Assembly: GCF_024129355.1 (NCBI RefSeq)
Contig: NZ_JAMXXP010000011.1
Span: 1-64,000 of the forward strand
Source: Acinetobacter lwoffii
Lineage (GTDB): Bacteria > Pseudomonadota > Gammaproteobacteria > Pseudomonadales > Moraxellaceae
Direction: 5' to 3'
DNA: 64,000 nucleotides
The notes under the pieces are model-generated. The model had not been told where the DNA came from. It did not search any database and saw only the letters and a program-made list of their open reading frames with translations. A program made the translations under genes and the position numbers. This document shows, one piece after another, positions 43,562 to 52,400 of the stretch; position 1 is the stretch's first letter, and each line of letters opens with the position of its first letter.

Positions 43562-45366
43562 TTTGCGACTTCCCCTATGCATTCACATTTAAATTTGGTA
43601 TTTGAAAGTTGTTTAGATTTCATAAATTCACGCCAGCCACCGAAATGACTGATATCTGTTGCATCTTCAAGTACATAGCCTTCACAGATAAAGCCTTTGA
43701 CCCAAGTGCCATCAATCAGCTGGACATTGCCGATCCCCAAAGGTGCCGGAACTTCTGCAACAATGTCTCCGAACAGTGCACGCGGAATGTCCCAGACCTC
43801 TACTTCAATTGAAAAACCTTTCGCGTTGTATTGCAGGCCAGGTTTTGGCGGTGTGGTATTTTTTAAAGCATAGAGTTTGTAATGCGAAGCAGTCCGGGTC
43901 TGCTTGATCAGGGTGCCACTGCGTGTGGTCAGCTGAAAATTCAGTGGCATACCGGTCAGATGTGCTCCGACGACAGCCAGTTTGACGCTGTGCCCCGATG
44001 AGATTTCAGTTGTTTTTTCATAAGTAAGTTCAGAGGTACCTAGCTTTAACTGGCTTGCTTGCTGCCATTTTTGCCCGAATTTGGCCAGTGCTTCATCCAT
44101 CCAGGCTGACGCAAGAAAGGTCACGCCCGTTGGCAAACCATCAGCACGAATGCTATTTGGTAGCGCCAAAGCCGACAGATCGGCAAAATTGACAAAATTG
44201 GTATAAGCGCCCATATGGCTGTTTTTGACCAGAGGATCCGCTTCTACTTCTGCAATGCGATAAATGGTGGGTGCAGTAGGCACCATCAAGGCATCATAAT
44301 CTGCCAGTGTATTTTGAATAACACGGCTCAGGCGGGCGCGTTCATATTCATCCTGCATGGCATCGACCGCACTGAACCGGTCTGCCTGCGCTATAATCTG
44401 GCCAATTACCGGATGGGTCTGCTCACGTTGCACCATTCTTTCCACGGCACTGGTACGTTCAGCCACCCAAGAGCGGTTGTAAAGTGCAGTCGCCAGCTGT
44501 TGAAATGGAACAAAATCAATCGGCTCAACCGTATAACCCAAGCTTTGTACACGTGCGATCGCCAGCTGGAATGCTTTTTCAGTTTCAGCATCGCCATAAA
44601 ATTCCAGTGTATCCGGAATGGCAATTTTCCCTTTTGAAAATTGGCTCGGTTCATTCTGAGGATGCATTCTGGAATAATCATCGCTGGCATCATAGCCTTG
44701 CATAACTTGCGCTACCTGCCAGGCGTCATCCACAGTCAAAGCAAAAACCGAAATCACATCGATGGTGCGGCAAGCCGGAATCAGGCCTGAAGTCGAGAAC
44801 CAGCCTTTGGTTGGTTTGAGTCCGACAATGTTATTGTGCCCTGCCGGTACACGTCCTGAACCTGCAGTATCTGTACCCAGACTGAATGGCACTTGTCCAT
44901 TTGCCACAGCAACACTTGAACCGGAACTCGAACCACCACTGATATATTCAGGATTAAAGCTGTTCTTCACCGCGCCGTATGGAGAGCGCACACCGACTAA
45001 GCCTGTGGCAAACTGGTCCAGATTGGTTTTACCCACGACAATCGCGCCGGCAGCTTTTAATTTGGCGACTGCTGTTGCATCGGAAGTCGCCAGATAAGCT
45101 GCCTCTTTACATGCTGCTGTGGTATAGAACCCTGCAACATCAATATTGTCCTTGACCGCAAATGGCACCCCATAAAGTGGCAAGCTAGCACTATCTGCAC
45201 CAGTCAATGCATCAATTTGTGCCTGTAATTGGGCTGCCGTCGCAATTGAAATCCAGGCATAATCGTCATTATTCAACCCGGCAACATACTCAATCAGGTC
45301 ACTGAGCTGGATATTGTTATTCTGGTAGGCGTGTTGCCAGTCCTGTACAGTCCATAAGTTGTGCAC
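43558..45366 (-). CDS. atzF: Allophanate hydrolase
   Basis: A 602-residue AtzF that splits allophanate to two ammonia and two CO2. The N-terminal amidase-signature domain has the catalytic Lys (VPFAVKDNIDVAG), the Ser-Gly-Ser region SGGSSSGSSVAVA and DTAGSGRVPAG. A C-terminal domain (about residues 470-600) finishes the reaction by decarboxylation. The start is GTG 45366, eight bases after AAGGAG. The gene is preceded by the NikR-like regulator (11-base gap) and followed by the binding protein (overlap). In the guanidine pathway it acts after carboxyguanidine deimination. Confidence 0.95.
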   Translation of the reverse strand: MHNLWTVQDWQHAYQNNNIQLSDLIEYVAGLNNDDYAWISIATAAQLQAQIDALTGADSASLPLYGVPFAVKDNIDVAGFYTTAACKEAAYLATSDATAVAKLKAAGAIVVGKTNLDQFATGLVGVRSPYGAVKNSFNPEYISGGSSSGSSVAVANGQVPFSLGTDTAGSGRVPAGHNNIVGLKPTKGWFSTSGLIPACRTIDVISVFALTVDDAWQVAQVMQGYDASDDYSRMHPQNEPSQFSKGKIAIPDTLEFYGDAETEKAFQLAIARVQSLGYTVEPIDFVPFQQLATALYNRSWVAERTSAVERMVQREQTHPVIGQIIAQADRFSAVDAMQDEYERARLSRVIQNTLADYDALMVPTAPTIYRIAEVEADPLVKNSHMGAYTNFVNFADLSALALPNSIRADGLPTGVTFLASAWMDEALAKFGQKWQQASQLKLGTSELTYEKTTEISSGHSVKLAVVGAHLTGMPLNFQLTTRSGTLIKQTRTASHYKLYALKNTTPPKPGLQYNAKGFSIEVEVWDIPRALFGDIVAEVPAPLGIGNVQLIDGTWVKGFICEGYVLEDATDISHFGGWREFMKSKQLSNTKFKCECIGEVAK

Positions 45367-45377
45367 AGCTGTTCTCC

Positions 45378-45821
45378 TTAAGTGTGTTCGGTATTTTGTG
45401 GAATAGGCGGCATGACGGCATCCATCAGTTCGAGATGCCCTTTAATCACGCCTTTCAGTGCAATAAATTGTTCGCTAATTTCTTTCAGGTCACTGCTCGC
45501 GCCCTGCATCAGCATGACTTGCAGAATTTTTTCATCATCCAGCTGGATATGCAGTGAATTGATCACTTGTGCCAGATACTGCTGTTGCAGATCGACCAGT
45601 TGACTGCGCAGCGGTTTCAGACTGACGTCATAGAGCAAGGTAAGTGTGCCAACCATGACTTCATCGCGAATCACCAGATCATCAATCAGGTGACGGTTAA
45701 TCATGTCGACAATAGCCTGCGAACGGCTTTCATAGTGCTGCTCGACAATTTTTTGATCCATCGCATGTAGCGTTGTTTCTGGCACGGTAATACTGATCCG
45801 TGCCAATTTTTGTTTAGGCAC
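45378..45821 (-). CDS. NikR-like ribbon-helix-helix regulator lacking nickel ligands
   Basis: A 147-residue regulator. It has an N-terminal ribbon-helix-helix (ARISITVPETTLHAMDQKIVEQHYESRSQAIVDMI) and a C-terminal ACT-like domain matching NikR (VGTLTLLYDV, NSLHIQLDDEKILQVMLMQG, GVIKGHLELM). Of the NikR nickel ligands only the first His of the LHVH motif remains; the second is Gln, and the positions of His76 and Cys95 are Gln and Ile. Nickel sensing is therefore unlikely, and the effector may be guanidine or another metabolite. The GTG start at 45821 has AAGGA eight bases upstream and overlaps the stop of a small upstream ORF. It is first in the operon with atzF. Confidence 0.82.
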   Translation of the reverse strand: MPKQKLARISITVPETTLHAMDQKIVEQHYESRSQAIVDMINRHLIDDLVIRDEVMVGTLTLLYDVSLKPLRSQLVDLQQQYLAQVINSLHIQLDDEKILQVMLMQGASSDLKEISEQFIALKGVIKGHLELMDAVMPPIPQNTEHT

Positions 45822-45945
45822 GATGTTGATCCTTGGGTTGGTATTGGGAAGACTGTTTAATGTGAAAGCCTGCGCGTACGCTGAGCAGCTCAACCAAAAA
45901 GTGAAGCCATGGATGCATTTTTTTATTTGATGTCGGATTGTTCAT
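45814..45945 (-). CDS. Small 43-residue ORF coupled to NikR-like gene
   Basis: An unlisted short ORF with an excellent ribosome site (AGGAG, six bases before ATG 45945). It begins 40 bases after the predicted sigma-54 start and its TAA overlaps the GTG start of the NikR-like gene, so translation looks coupled. The product (MNNPTSNKKMHPWLHFLVEL at its start) is basic with a short amphipathic or hydrophobic middle. No family is recognised. It could be a real small protein or a leader peptide that sets regulator expression. Confidence 0.55.
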   Translation of the reverse strand: MNNPTSNKKMHPWLHFLVELLSVRAGFHIKQSSQYQPKDQHRA

Positions 45946-45997
45946 GTGCATCTCCTGTGGATATTACAAAACCAAAATTTCGTATTACTTAGGAAAA

Positions 45998-46013
45998 TGC
46001 AGAAAGCGTGCCA
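45998..46013 (-). promoter_or_regulatory. Sigma-54 promoter of NikR-like/atzF operon
   Basis: TGGCACGCTTTCTGCA on the minus strand matches the -24/-12 consensus. The predicted start is about 45986. Confidence 0.85.
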
Positions 46014-46056
46014 GTTTTGTTTATTTGGACGTGATAAATGAAATGATATAAAAAGG

Positions 46057-46090
46057 CGAAAAAAAGCCCCATAACAGTGAGATGGGGCTT
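46057..46090 (-). terminator. Terminator of a short sigma-54 transcript
   Basis: AAGCCCCAT/ATGGGGCTT, a 9-bp stem with 9-base loop, followed by seven T residues on the minus strand. No annotated gene ends here. Confidence 0.88.
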
Positions 46091-46237
46091 GTTCTAAAGC
46101 AAAAGTAAGTTTTGTATTTCACCGGTTTATTCCATTTTGATTGCTCATGTCCTTGCTATTCTTTTTATACATGAATGGTTAACCGATGTTTGTGATTATG
46201 AGTGATCAAGTTTATTACTCTCCTCTATTTATGTTGT
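46057..46237 (-). ncRNA. Candidate sigma-54-dependent small RNA, about 180 nt
   Basis: A complete transcription unit without a recognisable protein: a consensus sigma-54 promoter at 46249-46264, a predicted start near 46237 and a strong terminator ending near 46057. The only translatable stretches are a 14-codon frame opened by a TTG after AGGAG (His-rich) and a 9-codon ATG frame. The size and layout recall nitrogen-stress small RNAs of other bacteria, but no sequence match is claimed. It might regulate nitrogen or guanidine genes, or be the leader of the NikR-like operon ended early. Confidence 0.55.
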
Positions 46238-46248
46238 ATATAAATAAA

Positions 46249-46264
46249 AGCATAAAGCATGCCA
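46249..46264 (-). promoter_or_regulatory. Sigma-54 promoter of the candidate small RNA
   Basis: TGGCATGCTTTATGCT on the minus strand matches the -24/-12 consensus with correct spacing. It lies about 250 bases upstream of the NikR-like operon promoter. Confidence 0.8.
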
Positions 46265-46646
46265 CAATATAAAATAGAATAGATTTAAGCAGAATACGTG
46301 GAAAATTAATTACATATGTAAAATAAGGCAAAACAACAATGATTTATTTTTTAAGGATGCCTAAAAAATAGGCCATTTTGCACCATTGGGGTTCGATTGT
46401 GCATCAAAGTGTGGCTAGATTTGCTTTTTGAACTTGCCCAATAAGTTTACCACTTTTGATGTATATCAATTTAGTTTGAGGCTTATAGTTTCTAGCTACA
46501 TAGTATTGAGAATTTAACTGTTCGGCGGAAAATATATTTAAATTGAGAAAAACCCTCCATACAGGTTCTTTTCCAAACAATATTTATCTACAATTAATCT
46601 AATAATTAAACAATTGTTCTTTAAAACTATATTAAGGGGAAAAGTG
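46265..46646. other. AT-rich non-coding stretch before the TrlF-type gene
   Basis: About 380 bases between the small-RNA promoter and the TrlF-type gene. It should hold the plus-strand promoter of that gene and the enhancer sites of the sigma-54 promoters. TGCACCA (about 46380) and TGTGCA (about 46398) could be degenerate half-sites of an NtrC-type activator, but the spacing is not canonical. No gene seen. Confidence 0.4.
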
Positions 46647-49421
46647 ATGAGCCGTGGCTCTGAGTGGGGACGTTGGGATCTACACGTACATACAAAAGGT
46701 ACAGCAAAAAGCGATAAATTTGGCAATATTTCTTTTGAAGATTACTGCATTCAACTTTTCAACAAAGCTGTAGAATGTAATATCAAAGCTATTGGCATCA
46801 CTGATTATTTTAGTATTGAAAATTATAAAAAAGTAAAAGACTTTCAAGATCAAATTCATACTAGAACAGATTTCGACAAAATAAAAAAAGAAAGGATTTG
46901 TGAAATTCTTTTGATCCCGAATATAGAGTTAAGAATTATACCTAGCACGGATAAAGGCAGTGCTATAAATATGCATTTTCTACTAAATCCAGAAATTATT
47001 GAAGATTTTGAAAACCAGTACTGTGATGCATTGACATTTACAGTTACTGAAGAAGAACAATACAAGCTAACACCTTATGACCTTAAACGATTAGGAAGGA
47101 AAGGAGTCATAGAATATATCAGTGATGAATCTGCATATAGGAATGGTATTTCCTCTTTTGTTCTTAATTCTAGTGATATTATTAAAGCATTTAAAAAATA
47201 TCCAAATTTCAGAAAAAATTGTTTGGTTGCGGTAGCTAATTCAAATAAAGATGGCGCCTCTGCATTTCAAGGTCACGAAAAGTTCTTGAATAGCCAACAA
47301 GATGGAGCCACTTTAAAGGTACTAAGAGAATCTCTATATAAAGTTTCAGACATCATTTTTTCTTCAACTCTGACTGATAAACCCTTTTTTCTAGGGAAAA
47401 ATACTGCAGATCAATCTATCTTTCTTGATAATTATGGTACTTATAAGCCATGTATACATGGAAGTGATGCTCACGATCTAGATACTTTATTTGAACCAAC
47501 AGATCAAAAATATTGCTGGATTAAAGCTGAACCAACTTTTGAAGGTTTAAAGCAAATTATTCACGAACCTGAAAGTCGTGTTCATATCGGACAACATTGC
47601 CCTGAAATAAAAAACTCATATGAAGTAATAGATTATATCGAGTTAAATAATACTAATGTTGCAAACGAAAAAATTTACTTTAATGGTAATTTAACTTCTA
47701 TCATCGGTGGGCGATCATCAGGTAAGTCCACCCTATTACAATGTCTAGCAAATAAATTAAAACCTACCGCACTAAACTCCCTTGAACAATCTCAGCATAT
47801 TGATGAGCTTTGTTCAAATTTTAGAATTATTTGGCAAGATGGTAAGGAGGATTATAGTAGACCCATTGAATATTTTTACCAAGGACATATGTATTCAAAG
47901 TCAAAAGATCAAGGTATTGAAGATATAGTTAAAGACTTGATACAGCAAAAAGACAATAAGCTTTTCTCTAAATTTAAAGAACAAAGTGATTTTTTACGAC
48001 ATGAAATTTCAGGAAAAGTATCTACTTATTTTTCAATTTTAAGCTCTTTAACTGACTATCAATCACAATTGACACAGAAAGGTAATAAGGATGATATTCA
48101 AAATCAAGTTAATGAATTATCCATACAAATCCAAAATAATGATATTGGAAATATAACTCAAGAAGAAATGGCAAGTTTTAATACTTCGAATGAAACTTTG
48201 ACAATTCTTAATAAAAATCTTGAAGGTCTTATTACTTTTAAAGAACTACTTGAAGATAAGCACAGTTCTGATTTCTATCAACTGTTAAACCCATTTGAAC
48301 TTAGTTTAAATTATGTGCTAGTAAAATCACACTTTGAATCTTTTGCAAGTGAAATAGAAAAATTTACAGCTACTCAATTTGAGCAATTCAAAAAGCTATC
48401 CCAGAAAACTATTTCTGATCAGATCCTAAAAGTTGAACAAGAAATTTTAAGTATCAAAAGTACTAACATATTTCAAAAAGTCGAAGTCTATCTAAGGTCT
48501 TCTGACGCTATAAAACCATTATTAGAAAGGCTAAATATTGAAAAAGCTAAGATTCAAGAAATTGATGATATTTTAGAAAAAATTGCTGAATTAAAAAAAT
48601 CTTTGGAAAGTCTGACAACTGAGTTTCAACGTACAATTTGGTTATCAATGTCCAATGTAGCTTCCGAATTAATACAGGCTATATCATCAATTACAATCAG
48701 CCAAGATCTACAAATAATTGCAACGAATATATTTGATAAATTCAAGTTCAATGAATTTATCAAAAAAACAATTAACCAACAGCCTGAAAAAGCCAAGCTA
48801 TTTGCTGAAATGCAAGTTACTTCTCAAATAGAACTATTAGATAAATACCATGAAATAGTAGAATCCTTAGAAGAAGGAGAAGTTCGTTTTAGAGGTGGTA
48901 CTACTTTAGAAACATTTACTAAAGAATTCTTTGATAATTCATGGTTTAAAATAAAATTTGACGTGATCTATGATGATGACAACTACAATGAAATGTCACA
49001 AGGCAAAAAAGCTTTTGTAGTGTTAAAAATGACTTTAGATTGTAGTGAAAGTAAGTGCCCTATTATCATCGACCAACCTGAAGATGACTTAGATAATCGT
49101 GCAATATACTCTGAATTGGTAGCTTTTCTAAAACAAAAGAAAAAGGAAAGACAAATTATTCTTGTGACTCACAACGCTAATGTCGTGGTAAATGCAGATA
49201 GTGAGCTAATTATTGTTGCCAACCAACATGGGACTCATAGTCCAAATATGAATAAGCATAAGTTTCAATATAAATTTGGAAGTATTGAGTCACTTGATTT
49301 TGATCCAACATGCACGTCTACCTTGAATCAGAAAACAATTAAGTCACATATATGTGAAATTCTTGAAGGTGGAGATAGAGCCTTTAAATTACGAGAACAA
49401 AAATATAATCTAGCTTCATAA
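46647..49421 (+). CDS. PHP-domain/SMC-like ATPase of the TrlF family
   Basis: A 924-residue protein. An N-terminal PHP phosphoesterase-like domain (about residues 1-310) has WDLHVHTKGT, GITDYFS, and the later metal motif HGSDAHDL. A split ABC/SMC-type ATPase follows: Walker A GGRSSGKST (about 360), long coiled coils (about 460-750), then signature NEMSQGKKAFVVL and Walker B PIIIDQPEDDLDNRA with the H-loop VTHNANVVV. Related PHP-SMC proteins are suspected anti-phage or nucleic-acid-processing systems. The ATG at 46647 has AAGGGG upstream. The gene is clearly more AT-rich than its neighbours and splits the guanidine cluster, which suggests horizontal insertion. Confidence 0.88.
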   Translation: MSRGSEWGRWDLHVHTKGTAKSDKFGNISFEDYCIQLFNKAVECNIKAIGITDYFSIENYKKVKDFQDQIHTRTDFDKIKKERICEILLIPNIELRIIPSTDKGSAINMHFLLNPEIIEDFENQYCDALTFTVTEEEQYKLTPYDLKRLGRKGVIEYISDESAYRNGISSFVLNSSDIIKAFKKYPNFRKNCLVAVANSNKDGASAFQGHEKFLNSQQDGATLKVLRESLYKVSDIIFSSTLTDKPFFLGKNTADQSIFLDNYGTYKPCIHGSDAHDLDTLFEPTDQKYCWIKAEPTFEGLKQIIHEPESRVHIGQHCPEIKNSYEVIDYIELNNTNVANEKIYFNGNLTSIIGGRSSGKSTLLQCLANKLKPTALNSLEQSQHIDELCSNFRIIWQDGKEDYSRPIEYFYQGHMYSKSKDQGIEDIVKDLIQQKDNKLFSKFKEQSDFLRHEISGKVSTYFSILSSLTDYQSQLTQKGNKDDIQNQVNELSIQIQNNDIGNITQEEMASFNTSNETLTILNKNLEGLITFKELLEDKHSSDFYQLLNPFELSLNYVLVKSHFESFASEIEKFTATQFEQFKKLSQKTISDQILKVEQEILSIKSTNIFQKVEVYLRSSDAIKPLLERLNIEKAKIQEIDDILEKIAELKKSLESLTTEFQRTIWLSMSNVASELIQAISSITISQDLQIIATNIFDKFKFNEFIKKTINQQPEKAKLFAEMQVTSQIELLDKYHEIVESLEEGEVRFRGGTTLETFTKEFFDNSWFKIKFDVIYDDDNYNEMSQGKKAFVVLKMTLDCSESKCPIIIDQPEDDLDNRAIYSELVAFLKQKKKERQIILVTHNANVVVNADSELIIVANQHGTHSPNMNKHKFQYKFGSIESLDFDPTCTSTLNQKTIKSHICEILEGGDRAFKLREQKYNLAS

Positions 49422-49423
49422 AT

Positions 49424-49451
49424 AAAAAAGACCGCCTAAGCGGTCTTTTTT
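49424..49451. terminator. Bidirectional terminator
   Basis: AAAAAGACCGC-CTAA-GCGGTCTTTTT, an 11-bp stem with a 4-base loop, shared by the TrlF-type gene and the convergent guanidine carboxylase gene. Confidence 0.93.
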
Positions 49452-49463
49452 ATTATTAATTCA

Positions 49464-52400
49464 TCAAGCCACTGGTGCCAACGTAAACAACACCTGCCCC
49501 GTTTTTACCGTCTGCCCTTTTTCAATGGTAATTGCATCCACACGCATACGCTCAGGTGCAATAATTGGTATCTCAATCTTCATCGCTTCAATCACAGCTA
49601 AGGTCGCACCTTCTTCCACAATATCGCCTGACTGACATTCAATTTTCCAAATCGAACCCGGCATATGTGATTCCACCGCACAACCACCTTCAGGCACTTC
49701 TACACCTTCACCATCATCCACAGCATCTAAACTTTCAGACACATATTCCGCAAGACCTGCTTCATGCCAGCGACGGCGCTCTGCATCAAAGTTGGCTTGT
49801 TGAACCGCTTTAAAAGCAGAAATGGACTCTTGATTTTCATTTAAGAAATCATTGTACTCTTTAAGGTTGAGTACACCGTCTTCAATGCGTAGTTTTAAAC
49901 GACCTGCTTTAAAGTCCTCACGCATGTGCATCAACTCGGACTCAGACACTTCATAAAACTTAATTTGGTCAAAGAAGCGCAGTAACCACGGCATACCTTG
50001 TTCAAAGTCTGGGTTTTTACGGTAGCGTGACCACATTTGCGAAGTACGACCGACAAACTGATAACCACCCGGACCTTCCATCCCATACACACACATATAC
50101 GCACCGCCAATACCGACGGCATTTTCAGGTGTCCAAGTACGTGCAGGGTTATATTTAGTTGTCACCAAACGCTGACGCGGATCAAGTGGCGTTGCCACAG
50201 GCGCACCCAAATATACATCGCCCAAGCCCATCACCAAATAACTGGCGTTATAGACCACATCTTTAACCGCTTGTTTATCTTTTAAGCCATTAATACGACG
50301 GATAAATTCGATATTGTCCGGACACCACGGTGCATCAGGGCGCACAGTTTGCATATAACGTTCAGTGGCAAGTTGAGTTTGTGAATCTTCCCACGCAAGC
50401 GGTAAATACACAGTACGTGATGGCACTTGCAATTCCGTCACATCAGGCAATTGCTCTTCAGCCACTTGAAGCATACGCAATAAATCAATTTGATCGAGCT
50501 GGGTCGAATCAAAATGGATTTGCAGTGAACGAATACCCGGTGTGAGGTCAATAATGCCTGGAATATTTTGCTCTTTGACCCATTGCATCAGTGCATGAAT
50601 ACGGAAACGCAAGTTTAAATCTAAAACCAGTTCGCCATATTCCACCAACATATAATTATTACCGGCAGGACGATACACCACATCAGGCGTACCATTTTGA
50701 CCTTTTAAAGTATCTAAAATGGCAGATTTTAAGGTGCTGATTTCAGGATAGAACGACTCATCAAATGCCACAGCTTGCGTATCTTCAGCAGTTAATTGCG
50801 CATGATATTTTTCATTCAGCAATTTCGCTTGATGATAGCTGACAGGCACAAATTTGACTTTATCACCTGCTTTAAGCTGACCCAATTTCCAAAGCTCAGA
50901 ATTGATCACCACCGCGGGACACACGAAACCGCCTAGGCTTGGACCATCTGGCCCCAAGATAATTGGCATATCACCTGTAAAATCAATTGCCCCAATGGCA
51001 TAGGCATTGTCATGAATATTCGATGGATGCAGACCTGCTTCGCCACCGTCTTGACGTGCCCATTCAGGTTTTGGACCAATCAAACGGATACCGGTACGGC
51101 TTGAGTTAAAGTGAATTTCAAACTCGTTGGCAAAGAAAGTATCAATATCGTTTTTGGTAAAGAAATCAGGTGCGCCATGTGGACCATACATCACCGCAAT
51201 TTCCCATGTATTTGAGAATATCGGGATTTGATCTTCGCTTAATGCGTTCACTTCATTGGATGTAAATGCTGTGATTGGAAGCATATCGCCAATCAATAAA
51301 TTACGCCCCGCATGACCGCCAAACTGACCCAAGGTAAAAGTCGCTTGTGAGCCTAAATATTCAGGCACATTCAGACCACCTTTAATCCCGATATAAGTAC
51401 GGCAACCTGTGGCGATCTTGCCACATTTCAGCATCTGACCTTTACGCACATTCACAGTTTGCCACATTGGGACAGCAACACCATCCAACGTCGATGGCAT
51501 ATCGCCACCTGCCAAGACAATTTGGCTATCGCAATGGAATTTTAAACTTGGTCCTTGGAGTGTACATTCTAAACCTGCGGTATTGGGTGCATTGCCGAGC
51601 AATTGGTTCGCCACATTTAAAGACAGTGGATCAATCGCACCGGATGGTGGCACACCGACATCCCAATAGCCCAAACGACCTGTGACATCTTGCACAGCGG
51701 TTTGAATACCCGCTTGTAACACTTCAATTTTTTGGGTTTTCCACTCGAATGTATTCAAAAAGCGTGTAGTTTGCGTGCCTGCTTTAAATACATCGCAGTC
51801 GATAATGTTTTGTAGATATTCAAGATTGGTTTCAATGCCGGCAACTTGGGTTTTAGCCAATGTTTCGGTCATGGCTTGAATTGCTGATTCACGATCATCT
51901 GCTGTGACAATGATTTTGGCAATCATCGGGTCATAGAATGATGAGACATTTGAACCTGTTTCTACCCAAGTTTCATTACGCGCATTGGCATCGAACTCAA
52001 CATGCGTCAAAAGTCCTGCACTTGGTTGGAAGTTTTTGATTGGATCTTCGGCATAAAGACGCACTTGAATTGAATGTCCTTGTGACTCAAATTTTGATGT
52101 TGGTGCAACCCAATCGCCACTGCCTAAAGTCACCATCCATTCCACAAGATCGACACCAAAGACTTGTTCAGTAACGCCATGTTCCACTTGTAGACGGGTA
52201 TTCACTTCCAAAAAGTAGAATTCTTGTGTGTCAGTATCCATCACAAATTCAACCGTACCTGCCGAACGGTAATTCACCGATTGCATCAATTGAATCGCAA
52301 CATTTTGGATGTAGGCACGTTGCGTATCGTTTAAGTGTGGTGCAGGCGTTTCCTCAATGACTTTTTGGTTACGACGTTGCACCGAACAATCACGCTCGCC

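Noticed and set aside
46375-46415. Possible NtrC binding pair (TGCACCA and TGTGCA)
   Set aside because: Half-sites are degenerate and spacing does not match the known arrangement.
46647-49421. A larger mobile element or genomic island around the TrlF-type gene
   Set aside because: No integrase, transposase, direct repeats or tRNA were found at its borders; only the gene itself looks foreign.
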